A stretch of DNA of 64,000 nucleotides, taken from positions 166,962 to 230,961 of the forward strand of contig JAJTXV010000002.1 of assembly GCA_021463845.1 (NCBI GenBank), given 5' to 3'. Made by a program: the position numbers and the translations under genes. The number at the start of each line of letters is the position of its first letter. Within the stretch, counting starts at the first letter, position 1. The DNA is from Anaerolineales bacterium (GTDB lineage: Bacteria > Chloroflexota > Anaerolineae > Anaerolineales > UBA11579). Shown piece after piece: positions 17,486 through 26,341 of the stretch. Below the pieces are notes generated by a model, which saw only the letters and a program-made list of their open reading frames with translations, did no database searches and had not been told where the DNA came from.

Positions 17486-18626
17486 TCTGCAAATCCTGTA
17501 TCAGTCGCGCGTAAGCAGCGCCCATCACGTCTACAGTGTATCGTTCCCGCGCAACTTGCTGAGCAGCTTGACCCAATCGGGAGCGCAAGCCCGCGTCAGC
17601 GATCATGCGCCGCAATTGCGCAGCCAGGCTGACTGAATCTTTAGGCTGTGCGAGAAGTGCAGTGCGCTCGTCCTCCAGCACATCAGTGGACGCTTCGATA
17701 CGCGTCGCCACTATCGGCAATCCAGCAAACATGGCTTCCAGTAGGGCGAGCGACATGCCCTCCCAAAGTGAAGGCTGCACAAATCCATCGGCCACTGCCA
17801 ACAATTTAGGCACATCGCTGCGCACACCTGCAAAGCGCACCTGTTCACTGATCCCTAGTGCAAGGGCCTTTGCCTGCAGCTCTTGATGTAAAGGTCCATC
17901 GCCAATAAAAGCAAAGACGACGTTGGGGTCGTGAAGCGCATCAATGGCGTCCAAGAGATACGCATAGCCCTTTTGCACCATAAGACGCCCGACAGTGACC
18001 CATAGGATCTGACCGGGTAAAACTCCCAGCGATTCCCGCAGCGCTTGCTTTTGCGCGTCAGTAAGCACAACCTCGGCGGGCGGCGTGATGCCATTCTCGA
18101 TCACCGTGAGTTTCTCAAGTCGAGCTCCTTCTTCGCGCTGGGCCAGGCTGCGCACCTGGCTGGACACGCAAATCATCTGCGAGCAGATGACCGAATTCGT
18201 AAGCTTGCCATGCAGCCAGCCAAGCCATCCTGGTGCATTCTCAATATGCCCGTGGTGGCTTCCCAGGCGTACCCGTGTGCCTGCCAGCCAGGCCAATGGC
18301 AGCCCTAGCAAATTGCTGTGCGGCGTATAGGTCAGCACCACTTCATGGCGACGAAGCAGAAGGAAAAGTCGCAGCGAGGCTGCGGTCAAACGCAGCAAGT
18401 TGGCAAGCACAAACCCACCAGGATTCCACCCACCGAGTGAAACCACAGGATAGGCATGCTGGCGTTGCCAGTCAGCTGCCAGGTTCTGCTTGTCATACAC
18501 AAAGACTGCCTGGACCGAATAGCCTTGAGCATGCAAGTAATCCGCCAACAGAAATAGCACCCGCTGCGCTCCGGCCACTTCCATCTGAGTTCCGAGCAAG
18601 AGTATTGAAGGTTTTCGGCTCGACAT
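17478..18626 (-). CDS. Glycosyltransferase family 4
   Basis: A 382-residue GT-B protein. The N-lobe has LLGTQMEVAGAQRVLFLLADYL, the usual GT4 glycine-alanine turn and helix, and GSHHGH. The C-lobe has VTVGRLMVQKGYAYLLDA, FIGDGPLHQEL and QPSLWEGMSLALLEAMFAGLPIV, where the two glutamates are the E-x7-E pair. It starts 16 nt after a TATAAT box, so it may head a sub-operon with the three membrane proteins. Sugar specificity is unknown. Confidence 0.9.
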   Translation of the reverse strand: MSSRKPSILLLGTQMEVAGAQRVLFLLADYLHAQGYSVQAVFVYDKQNLAADWQRQHAYPVVSLGGWNPGGFVLANLLRLTAASLRLFLLLRRHEVVLTYTPHSNLLGLPLAWLAGTRVRLGSHHGHIENAPGWLGWLHGKLTNSVICSQMICVSSQVRSLAQREEGARLEKLTVIENGITPPAEVVLTDAQKQALRESLGVLPGQILWVTVGRLMVQKGYAYLLDAIDALHDPNVVFAFIGDGPLHQELQAKALALGISEQVRFAGVRSDVPKLLAVADGFVQPSLWEGMSLALLEAMFAGLPIVATRIEASTDVLEDERTALLAQPKDSVSLAAQLRRMIADAGLRSRLGQAAQQVARERYTVDVMGAAYARLIQDLQND

Positions 18627-18642
18627 GGGAGGAAACTGAGCG

Positions 18643-18682
18643 ATTATAACGAGGCGGCACTGCCGCGCGGCGCTTTCGCGCC
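18643..18682 (-). promoter_or_regulatory. Intergenic TATAAT box with two adjacent hairpins
   Basis: In the 63-bp gap between two glycosyltransferase genes, two short hairpins lie back to back: GGCGC with a GAAA-type tetraloop (18669-18682) and GCGGC with a 3-nt loop (18654-18666). They are followed on the minus strand by TATAAT (18648-18643), 16 nt before the next ATG. The hairpins lack a T-run. They may protect the upstream mRNA end while the box starts a new transcript. A -35 is not evident. Confidence 0.45.
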
Positions 18683-18689
18683 CAGATAA

Positions 18690-19619
18690 CTAGAGCTCTT
18701 TGTTGAAATATGAATGGAGCCTTGGCAGTAGGCCAAGCTTGGCAAGCACTCCGCGCAAGGCAAAGCGTAATTTGCCGAGCAGCCAAAGGGGTTGTCGCTT
18801 ACGCAGATAGCGTACATAATCCGGCATAATCTCAGTCAGTGGGCGCCATTGCCCAAAATTCTGCACTGCATCCAGGCGCATGCGCTTTGCTGCTGCAAGC
18901 AGTTCTGGCTGCACTTTGTCATACACGCCGTAACGCAGCTGAACAACTGTGCGCTCCACAAGCGCCTCGCGGCCACCTTCACGCGTGCTCAGGCCTTGGG
19001 CTGCATCGGTAAAGTAGCCGAGCACTCCGTCTACGCGGCCCATTCGCAGTCCGTTTGCCGCCATGCGCAGCGAGAGATCCATGTCAGCAGCCACGCTTAG
19101 CTGTTCATCAAAATAGCCGACTTGGTTCGCGACCTCACGCCGCACCACCCAAAAGGCTCCACCTTGCGCAAAGGCCCGCGCGAAATGGGCGGCATCATAA
19201 ACTGGCGTACTGCGGTAGTGACCCTCGCGTTCCCCATATTTGGTCACGGTAACGTAATCGCCGTAGCACAGCGCCCAATCCGCGCCCTCCATGGCTCTCA
19301 CTTGGCGCTCGAGAGAGCCAGGTTCGCGGCAATCGTCAATGTTCCAAATTGCCAGCAGTGAAGCACTGGCGGCGGCCCAAGCCCGATTCCACGAGGCGCC
19401 GAGTGACTCGCGCGACACAGAATGCACTTGAACTTGAGTGGGGTAGCTTGCCTGAAATGTCTGAATGGTTTTGAGTTCAGCAGCAGAGGGCTCGTTACAA
19501 ACAAAAACAACTTCTGCATCGTTGAACACGGTCTGCTGCTGGAGCTGCGCAATATAAGCAGGCAAATAGGCTTCACCCTTGTACACTGAAGCCAAAATGC
19601 TCACTCGCGCGGATCTCAT
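18690..19619 (-). CDS. Glycosyltransferase family 2
   Basis: A 309-residue GT-A protein with VSILASVYKGEAYLPAYIAQLQ at the N-terminus and WNIDDCREPGSLERQV, which supplies the metal-binding acidic pair in place of a DXD. DLSLRMAANGLRMG is the acceptor-side region. It probably adds one sugar to a lipid-linked glycan in the cytoplasm. The ATG overlaps the stop of the upstream GT4 gene by 4 nt. The C-terminus ends in basic and hydrophobic residues that may contact the membrane. Confidence 0.87.
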   Translation of the reverse strand: MRSARVSILASVYKGEAYLPAYIAQLQQQTVFNDAEVVFVCNEPSAAELKTIQTFQASYPTQVQVHSVSRESLGASWNRAWAAASASLLAIWNIDDCREPGSLERQVRAMEGADWALCYGDYVTVTKYGEREGHYRSTPVYDAAHFARAFAQGGAFWVVRREVANQVGYFDEQLSVAADMDLSLRMAANGLRMGRVDGVLGYFTDAAQGLSTREGGREALVERTVVQLRYGVYDKVQPELLAAAKRMRLDAVQNFGQWRPLTEIMPDYVRYLRKRQPLWLLGKLRFALRGVLAKLGLLPRLHSYFNKEL

Positions 19620-20785
19620 GTGCCCGCACGCTCAATATCATCAAAAATTCGCAGCGCGCCACGCACAAAATCCCGTGTGGTCCAGGCCTTGGCGCGTTCA
19701 TGGCCTGCCGCGACCAAACGCTTGCGTTGGGATTCATCTGAATGCAGAGTTTGCACCGCATTGGCAATTTCCACCGGATCGGTAGGATTCACCAGTACTG
19801 CCGCGGCGCTCAGTTGTTCCTCAGCGCCACTCACGCGTGCCGCGATGACGGGGCAGCCCAGCGCAAACGCCTCCAGAGGAGGCAGGTTCTCTGGCCCAAA
19901 GAAACTCATGTAGGTCAAAGCCAGTGCATTGCGATACAGAGCATACAAGTCGGCGCGGCTCACATAGTCAAGAAACTTAACTTGCTTCTCCAGCCCATGC
20001 AGCTTGATCAGCTTTTGAATACTACGCCGGGCGCCAAAATCAGCGCCTGTAAGCACCAACTGGAGAGTCAACCCCGCCTTCTTTAGCTCAGCCAAAGCCA
20101 GTAGAAGATTAGCGTGGTTTTTATGCACCCACAGCTGAGCAGGGTAGAGCAGATAGCCCGGTTCCAATCCGAAATCAGCCAGCACCTGCCCGTCATCGTG
20201 AACCAAGCTCTCCAATGCGGCTAGTGGGGTTGGGTGCGGCAGCAGGGCGATTTTTTCAGGGGCAACATTGTAAAAACGAACAATTTCATCCCGCCCGGCC
20301 TGCGTACCGGCAACAATAAACCTGGCCTGGGGCAAGCCGCGTTTGTAATGCCGCTCGCGGGTTTGCCATTCGCCACCTGCGCTGACTTCAGGAAATTGGG
20401 GCTGAAGGCGATGCTGCAAATCCAAAACCAGCGGCACAAACGGCATCTGCAATGCACTGATTCGTGGGCTCAAGAACCACGCGATCTCAGCTCCAGCGCC
20501 ACGGGCCTGGCGCTCCAAGCTTGAACGCCAGCCAAGGCTGCTTTCAACGCTGGGAACATAGCGAAAAAGCTTGCGCAGCAAACGTTCTGTCAAGCCAGGT
20601 TTGGAATAGCGCTGCCATGACAGATTGCTTACAGACTCAATTTGAAGATCTGTAGGGCTTAGGACGATAAATTGATGCTGTGACTCAGGGGCAACGAGTT
20701 TCAACGCCCGCAGCAATTCGCCCTGAAAAGTAAACGCGCCGCCATCATGAGTGTAGTACTGATCCAGTACAACTGCGATCTTCAT
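19616..20785 (-). CDS. Glycosyltransferase family 4
   Basis: A 389-residue GT-B enzyme. N-lobe: MKIAVVLDQYYTHDGGAFTFQGELL. C-lobe: LYPAQLWVHKNHANLLLAL, LVLTGADFG and SFFGPENLPPLEAFALGCPVIA, where PENLPPLEA marks the donor-binding loop of a mannosyl- or rhamnosyl-type GT4 subgroup. It overlaps both neighbours by 4 nt. Transfer of a hexose from an NDP-sugar is the family role; the actual linkage is not predictable. Confidence 0.9.
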   Translation of the reverse strand: MKIAVVLDQYYTHDGGAFTFQGELLRALKLVAPESQHQFIVLSPTDLQIESVSNLSWQRYSKPGLTERLLRKLFRYVPSVESSLGWRSSLERQARGAGAEIAWFLSPRISALQMPFVPLVLDLQHRLQPQFPEVSAGGEWQTRERHYKRGLPQARFIVAGTQAGRDEIVRFYNVAPEKIALLPHPTPLAALESLVHDDGQVLADFGLEPGYLLYPAQLWVHKNHANLLLALAELKKAGLTLQLVLTGADFGARRSIQKLIKLHGLEKQVKFLDYVSRADLYALYRNALALTYMSFFGPENLPPLEAFALGCPVIAARVSGAEEQLSAAAVLVNPTDPVEIANAVQTLHSDESQRKRLVAAGHERAKAWTTRDFVRGALRIFDDIERAGT

Positions 20786-21549
20786 TCTTTTTGGGCCACA
20801 ACCATAATATGCCAGGTGTCGGGGCCAATGGCTTTGTCAGTCTGATAGGCCGGCAGCCACTCAAGCACGTTAAATCCAGCTTGCTGTAAAAACAGAGCCA
20901 TCTCCTGCACCAGGAAATAACGGTTGAGCTGGGTTTCCTCAAATTCAGCGATCACATGACCAACCGTATCGGTCTCTCGCAGGCTATAGCGCACCTCGGC
21001 TAGTTGGCGGTCCACATGCAGCGTGGTATGCGAACTACGAAGCAGTTCGCCGCCCGGCAAAGACCAGCGAGCGTGGCGCACAGGTTCGTAGCCGCGCAGC
21101 ATGGCAGCAGCATGCCAAAACTCAAGTATCAGCAAACCTTTGTCGCGCACAATCCTGTGCGCGTTGCGCAAGACTTGCAACACGGCCTCGTTGGTCTGCA
21201 CATAACCAATGGAGTCGAATAAACAATAGGCTGCATCAAACACGCGGTCGATTTGTAAATTTCGCATGTCGTGCAACTCAAAGGCAACCGTCGAAGCAAG
21301 CTGCGTTGCCTCCGCCTGTGCTACGGCCAACAAGTCTGCCGAATAGTCTGTGGCCAATATTTGGTAGCCAAGCTTTTCAAGCTCGAATGCATGCCGGCCA
21401 GTGCCGCAAGCCAGCTCTATCAGTGCTTGAGTCTGGCCAGTGCTATAGCGCTGCAAGCAGTTGTGTACAAAAGTAGCCTCGTCTTGATAGGGCTTGTTTG
21501 CATATATGTAGTTGTAATACTCGGCATATTTACCGAGGTATGAACTCAC
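20782..21549 (-). CDS. Class I SAM-dependent methyltransferase
   Basis: A 255-residue methyltransferase starting with GTG at 21549. Motif I is LIELACGTGRHAFELEKLGY near residue 45, followed by ATDYSADLLAVAQ and AYCLFDSIGYV. It is similar in layout to small-molecule or sugar methyltransferases. The gene directly abuts the aminotransferase gene upstream and overlaps the GT4 gene downstream, so a glycan or amino-sugar N- or O-methylation is plausible. The substrate is unproven. Confidence 0.85.
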   Translation of the reverse strand: MSSYLGKYAEYYNYIYANKPYQDEATFVHNCLQRYSTGQTQALIELACGTGRHAFELEKLGYQILATDYSADLLAVAQAEATQLASTVAFELHDMRNLQIDRVFDAAYCLFDSIGYVQTNEAVLQVLRNAHRIVRDKGLLILEFWHAAAMLRGYEPVRHARWSLPGGELLRSSHTTLHVDRQLAEVRYSLRETDTVGHVIAEFEETQLNRYFLVQEMALFLQQAGFNVLEWLPAYQTDKAIGPDTWHIMVVAQKE

Positions 21550-22668
21550 CTAGCCCTCCCAGTTGGGAGCGCGACGAATGGCATCGCAGATAATATCTAT
21601 CGTCTCGTCGCTGAGATTCCAGGTAGACGGCAAATACAAGCCGTTCTCCCACAAAGCATCTGCCACCGGGCAGGGTACATCTCTGAAACCCTGCATCTTT
21701 TCAAGCACGGGTTGCTGGTTCATTGGGCAGAAGAAGGTGCGGGTTTGGATGCCGCTTTCCGCCAGCGCCTCAACAAGCTTGTTGCGGTCGATGCCAAATT
21801 CCTTGGTATCCACAACAATCCCATACATCCAATACACATTCTTGGCCCAGTCCAGTTCAGCCGGGAGTTGCAGGCCTTTAACCCCTTTCAACTTCTCGTT
21901 GTAACGGTGAGCTACGCGGCGCTTTTGTTCGACAATATGGTCGATCTTGCGAAACTGGGCCAGTCCAAGTGCAGCCACGAAACCCGGCATGCGGAAGTTA
22001 AAACCAGCCAGCTCATGTTTGAAGCGCGGTTGGGTGAAGGCAAGGTTACGCAGCAATTTAACGCGCTCGGCAAAGGCGTCATCGTTGGTGGTGATCATGC
22101 CGCCCTCGCCCGTGGTGATAACTTTGTTTGCATAGAAGCTGAAGCAGGCCATATGGCCAAAGCTGCCAGTCATGCGGCCGCGCACTGTGGCGCCGTGCGA
22201 CTCAGCACAATCCTCGATCACGATCAGATTGTGCTTATTGGCAATCTCCATCAAACGATCCATATCCACGGGATGGCCATACAAATGGACGGGAATGATA
22301 GCTTTGGTGCGCGGCGTGATCACCCCTTCGATCAGATCGAGATCCAGATTCCATGTCATACCCTCTGAATCAACAGGCACGGGCACCGCGCCGTTGTGCA
22401 AGGCGGCCAGGGCAGTAGCAATGTTTGTGCTCGAGCTTACTAGCACCTCATCACCAGGTTTCAGGTCCAACGCGGCCACAGCCAAGTGCAGGGCGGAAGA
22501 GCCGCTGTTTACCGTAACCCCGTGTTTGCAACCCACATAGGCGGCAAACTCATTTTCAAAGTCTTCAATATACTTACCAAAAGTTCCAGAAACTTCGCCT
22601 TTACGCAAAGCATCAACGACGGCCTCGATCTCATCTTCGCTAATCACCGGTTCAAAGACAGGGATCAT
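21550..22668 (-). CDS. DegT/DnrJ/EryC1-family sugar aminotransferase
   Basis: A 372-residue PLP enzyme that converts a keto-sugar nucleotide to an amino-sugar nucleotide. SGSSALHLAVAAL binds PLP phosphate, IEDCAESHGA carries the PLP-ring aspartate, and FSFYANKVITTGEGGM places the Schiff-base lysine at residue 182. The sequence is closest in pattern to perosamine-synthase and PglE-like members. It overlaps the cupin gene by 4 nt. The product could be a 4-amino-4,6-dideoxyhexose, but the 3-amino route is not excluded because a cupin isomerase-like protein adjoins it. Confidence 0.9.
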   Translation of the reverse strand: MIPVFEPVISEDEIEAVVDALRKGEVSGTFGKYIEDFENEFAAYVGCKHGVTVNSGSSALHLAVAALDLKPGDEVLVSSSTNIATALAALHNGAVPVPVDSEGMTWNLDLDLIEGVITPRTKAIIPVHLYGHPVDMDRLMEIANKHNLIVIEDCAESHGATVRGRMTGSFGHMACFSFYANKVITTGEGGMITTNDDAFAERVKLLRNLAFTQPRFKHELAGFNFRMPGFVAALGLAQFRKIDHIVEQKRRVAHRYNEKLKGVKGLQLPAELDWAKNVYWMYGIVVDTKEFGIDRNKLVEALAESGIQTRTFFCPMNQQPVLEKMQGFRDVPCPVADALWENGLYLPSTWNLSDETIDIICDAIRRAPNWEG

Positions 22669-23078
22669 TTCTTTACCTCGACAAACACTTTATCCTCGGC
22701 CTCGCCGAGGTAAGGGCCTTGTTTTACACTTATGCACTGCATATCTTCCAACACTCGGATGGCATGTACGCCGTGGATCAGCACAACGGCATCGCCAGCG
22801 TGCATTTCGATCTCGCGCAGCAGACTGCCCTCGTCGCTGTATAGCTCTACTACCACGATCCCTCGCTGCACCACAAACATCTGCTGCAAATCAGAGATGG
22901 TACGCTCCACGGGCTTATGGAAATGGGGCGGCTCCACAAAACCCGCTTTGTGAGCAAGCAGGCCAAACTGAAACGACGACTCCGCGGGGGAAAAGAAGGT
23001 GGTCTTCTCAACCCTTTCGGTTGCCCAAATGATCTCAGCATACTTGATGCCGTTGTACTCAACGATCTCTACACTCAT
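22665..23078 (-). CDS. Small cupin protein, polysaccharide-associated
   Basis: A 137-residue single-domain beta-barrel. The stretch PPHFHKPVERTI supplies two histidines and a glutamate-type metal or substrate ligand set, and GDAVVLIHGVHAI gives the second cupin motif. Family relatives near aminotransferases include sugar ketoisomerases (FdtA/WxcM), but the catalytic pattern is not clear enough to name that activity. It overlaps the GT2 gene upstream and the aminotransferase downstream, so it may prepare or bind the keto-sugar substrate. Confidence 0.75.
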   Translation of the reverse strand: MSVEIVEYNGIKYAEIIWATERVEKTTFFSPAESSFQFGLLAHKAGFVEPPHFHKPVERTISDLQQMFVVQRGIVVVELYSDEGSLLREIEMHAGDAVVLIHGVHAIRVLEDMQCISVKQGPYLGEAEDKVFVEVKK

Positions 23079-24109
23079 TACGTCCTGCCACGAAGAAGAT
23101 TGACGAGTTTAGCGCGCACAGACTTCCATGCTACCCGAATTGGCCAGTATGCCTGCAAGAAAAGACGCGCCAGCCCGGTTTGCAGCCGATACATGGGCGA
23201 GGAGAGCAGCTGCTCAATGTCGGCTACCGGGCGACGCTCTATGTGAACTCGACCCTGCTCCAAGTCGTCCCGCAAAGCCTTGATGGCTGCGGGGTGCTGG
23301 CCTGCAAACCGCTCCAGCCATTGCAGGCCGCCCAGTTCACCTAGATGCATAGGTGATGCAAGCTGCAAAAACTGCTCCTGGTACCACTTCTTGTTCTTTT
23401 GAAAGGCGGGCGACCAGTCAACATTTGAGTAGTAGCCAACTTTCTGTTCTGCCTGCTTGGGAAAGACATATGAATAGTGATACATTGCCATGCCACGCCC
23501 AGAAGGGGCAGGAGCATGCAACCAGTTGAGGCTCGCCAGGTCCTGACCTTGTGCATTCAATACAGTGGCCGGGCGGTGGGAGGTGTATTTGTATCCTGGC
23601 CCCCACCGAAACAAACGGGGAACCCGGGGGTATTGATGTAGATGCCACTCGCCAGTTATGTAACTTTCAAAACTTCCGAAAAACTCCAAATAAGGAAACG
23701 ACACACCGGAGATTTCAGGGGAGTCAGAGAGCATCTGCATCAGTGCAGTCATATCTTCTTCCAGATAGAACTCATCGCTATCTATCTGCCACAACCAATC
23801 GCCAGTAGCTTTCGAGGCATACGCCTCTGACATTTCGTTTTTTTCCGGCCAAAACCCGTCTGCATACCCAGCGTCAGCGGCATCAACAACCAGCAGCTTG
23901 TTCTCTGGATCATGTTGCTGCTTGAATTCTTTCAGCATTTCCAACGTGCCGTCGATGGAATGTCCATCTGGACGCGCCAAGGCGCTGGCAGCGCGCACGG
24001 CGCCCTCAACCACAATGATCTGGTGCGCGAATGGATACAACGCCCGAAGGTTGTATTCCAGGAACGGCATCGCATTCAGCGCAAGAATGCCGAACGTTAC
24101 CTTATCCAC
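23078..24109 (-). CDS. Glycosyltransferase family 2
   Basis: A 343-residue protein starting with GTG at 24109. The GT-A half shows FGILALNAMPFLEYNLRAL and WLWQIDSDEFYLEEDM, where DSD is the metal-binding motif. This resembles GT2 enzymes that act late on surface glycans. A conserved aromatic-rich segment (SYVFPKQAEQKVGYYSNVDW) lies near residue 215. The C-terminal 60 residues are basic and may associate with the membrane. It overlaps its downstream neighbour by one base. Confidence 0.82.
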   Translation of the reverse strand: MDKVTFGILALNAMPFLEYNLRALYPFAHQIIVVEGAVRAASALARPDGHSIDGTLEMLKEFKQQHDPENKLLVVDAADAGYADGFWPEKNEMSEAYASKATGDWLWQIDSDEFYLEEDMTALMQMLSDSPEISGVSFPYLEFFGSFESYITGEWHLHQYPRVPRLFRWGPGYKYTSHRPATVLNAQGQDLASLNWLHAPAPSGRGMAMYHYSYVFPKQAEQKVGYYSNVDWSPAFQKNKKWYQEQFLQLASPMHLGELGGLQWLERFAGQHPAAIKALRDDLEQGRVHIERRPVADIEQLLSSPMYRLQTGLARLFLQAYWPIRVAWKSVRAKLVNLLRGRT

Positions 24110-25343
24110 TCTGGCTCCACTGGGGCACCAATACTCTCAGATATTGGTCAAGAACCTTTTCGGTTGCGAACTTTGTTCGAGTGTATTTCTCGGTCTGCCT
24201 TTTTTGCTTGCTCAGTTCGGGCGAATTCAAGATCTCAGCAGAGCGCCGGGCCATGGCATCTACATCAAGGCCTCCCACCAGGAAACCGTTCTCCCCATCA
24301 TCAATGATGTCCGCGTTGCCGCCGCGCTTAAAGGCAACCACTGGCAAACCCAAAGAAGCCGCTTCCACAATTGCCATGCTGAAATTTTCCATCAGCGCGG
24401 GCGAGACAGCAATATCACACGCTTTTACATACTGGATATGCTTGTTGTAGCTCACTTGGCCGGGCAGCAGTATCTGTGTCTTTGCCTCATGCTGCTTGAG
24501 CCTCTCCATTACATTAGGCTCCACAAACCCTGGTATGTAAAAACCAAGTGGGGATTTTGCTTTTGCCATCAATTTGTCAATCACCTTAATCAGGTAACGA
24601 GCACCCTTGATATAGCTGCCGGCAGAGGGGAGATATACAATTTTGGCCTGCCTAGATAGGCCAAGCTGTTTTGCTACATTCCCAGGCTTTATACGGTCAA
24701 CCCCGAGTAGGTCAATAATATTAGGCGCGACGCTTATTGGCCCCATGAATCTATATGTTCTCTTAAACCAGCGCTTCATGTAGTTAGAGGGACAAAGCAC
24801 ATGGTCAACTTTTTGAAGCACCCTGTTCTCTAGCCATATTGCAAAGCGCGTGTCTAGCCGAGAGAAGTCTCCCATGCCTGATTCTGCGGCCAAGCGCGCC
24901 GGATTGTGATGTGAGATAAGCACAAATCGCTGATTCTTTGCCTTGCGCAGCCATAAGCCAGGCGCACCATGATCCGAAAGCAACACAGTATCTGGAGAAA
25001 AGGCATAAATTGAACGCGCCATTTGCAACGCGCCCGGTGCGTTACGGAGGATCTCTGCAGTTTGATAGGCAAGCTTACGAGGCTGGAAAAGTCGCCATGG
25101 CAACAGCAATAATACGAACAGTCGTTTGAACCACACGCGGGACATTCCGTGGCGAACAATCCCTTTGACAGGCTTAGCCTCCACGTCGTTGTCATAAAAT
25201 GTGAACAGCCGCGCATCAAAACCGCGCTGACGTAGAGCCCGCCACAAGTTGTAGTGAGCGCTTGCCACTCCCCCAGCGCTGTATGGCGGGGCGCTGGGCG
25301 CCACAATAGCAATGCGTATATCTTTGGGCCTCAGTGCGGCCAT
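24102..25343 (-). CDS. Glycosyltransferase family 4
   Basis: A 413-residue GT-B protein from the ATG at 25343; a TTG at 25358 is an alternative. The N-lobe carries IAIVAPSAPPYSAGGVASAHYNLWRAL and ISHHNPARL. The C-lobe carries VYLPSAGSYIKGARYLIKV, FYIPGFVEP and ALMENFSMAIVEAASLGLPVV, where the two glutamates are the family pair. It overlaps the preceding GT2 gene by 13 nt. The codons look less GC-biased than those of the flanking housekeeping genes, as in much of module B, which may point to older transfer. Confidence 0.88.
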   Translation of the reverse strand: MAALRPKDIRIAIVAPSAPPYSAGGVASAHYNLWRALRQRGFDARLFTFYDNDVEAKPVKGIVRHGMSRVWFKRLFVLLLLPWRLFQPRKLAYQTAEILRNAPGALQMARSIYAFSPDTVLLSDHGAPGLWLRKAKNQRFVLISHHNPARLAAESGMGDFSRLDTRFAIWLENRVLQKVDHVLCPSNYMKRWFKRTYRFMGPISVAPNIIDLLGVDRIKPGNVAKQLGLSRQAKIVYLPSAGSYIKGARYLIKVIDKLMAKAKSPLGFYIPGFVEPNVMERLKQHEAKTQILLPGQVSYNKHIQYVKACDIAVSPALMENFSMAIVEAASLGLPVVAFKRGGNADIIDDGENGFLVGGLDVDAMARRSAEILNSPELSKQKRQTEKYTRTKFATEKVLDQYLRVLVPQWSQSG

Positions 25344-26341
25344 TGCGTCTTCAGCCAAAAAACGGTTTTGTCTAAAAGGCTCCGGTGGCCCCCTTGCACC
25401 AGTCTCGAGCTCTTGTATAGCGCCCAGGCTTGTTCATTATGCAGCGCTGCTGAGCGACAGGCTGCCCACCAGCGCTGTTCAAGCACCACATTTAGAGCGC
25501 TGTCGTCATATATCTTCTTATGCCGGTTGGCCCGCTCAATGCCGCGCAACCAAGCCTCTGTCCGCCGCAAGAAAGTGCTATTGGCCTCGAATTTCCAGAC
25601 AGAGATCTCGTTATGCAAATCCAGGTCGCGCTTTGCAATCCTCAATCCAAGGTGTCTCAGCTGGCGCGCTCTCACCAACGCGGCGGTCTTCGCCTGCTGG
25701 TAACCAAAAGCATTGCCGACCTGGCCAGCATGGATGCGATAGCGCAACAGCACTTCAGGCAAATTGGCAAAGCGCAGTTGTCTCGCAGCCCGCTCCCACA
25801 GATCGTAGTCCTGGGCACGCTCAACTGTCGGGCTGTAGCGCAAGCCTTTGTCAAGAAAGTCTTTGCGGCGCAGCATCACTGCACTGTGCATCAGTGGTGA
25901 GTTGAACAACAGTTCTGCCCGGATTTCTGCGGGCAAAACTGGCAATTTCCAGATTTGTTCCTTGGGCAAACCAATGGTTTGCGCCCAGACGCCAACCAGG
26001 CTGACCTCAGGATTATTGTCCAAAAAAGCAGCTTGTGCTTCAAGCCGTCGCGGCAAGCTGATATCGTCGGCATCCATACGCGCCCAATAGGCTGCCCGGG
26101 CCATGCGCAATCCACGATTCAGCGCCTTTGAAAGCCCGGTCCGCCGGCTGTTGCGTACCCAACGCCAGCGCGGGTCCTGCACTCCGGAGATCACTTCGGC
26201 GCTTCCGTCGGTGGAGCCATCATCAATACAGATAAACTCAAAATCATCCAAGGTCTGAGACAGGATGCTTTCAATCGCCTCGCTCAGGTACGGCAATCCG
26301 TTGTGAACAGGCATCACCACGCTTACCAAAGGAGATCTCAA
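25331..26341 (-). CDS. Glycosyltransferase family 2
   Basis: A 336-residue GT-A enzyme. VSVVMPVHNGLPYLSEAI and FICIDDGSTDGS are the nucleotide-sugar motifs, and ARMDADDISLP holds the DXD. The start appears to be TTG at 26341, overlapping the stop of the upstream gene as TTGA; no ATG or GTG lies near the conserved N-terminus. It should transfer a sugar at the cytoplasmic membrane face. The acceptor is unknown. Confidence 0.88.
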   Translation of the reverse strand: MRSPLVSVVMPVHNGLPYLSEAIESILSQTLDDFEFICIDDGSTDGSAEVISGVQDPRWRWVRNSRRTGLSKALNRGLRMARAAYWARMDADDISLPRRLEAQAAFLDNNPEVSLVGVWAQTIGLPKEQIWKLPVLPAEIRAELLFNSPLMHSAVMLRRKDFLDKGLRYSPTVERAQDYDLWERAARQLRFANLPEVLLRYRIHAGQVGNAFGYQQAKTAALVRARQLRHLGLRIAKRDLDLHNEISVWKFEANSTFLRRTEAWLRGIERANRHKKIYDDSALNVVLEQRWWAACRSAALHNEQAWALYKSSRLVQGGHRSLLDKTVFWLKTQWPH

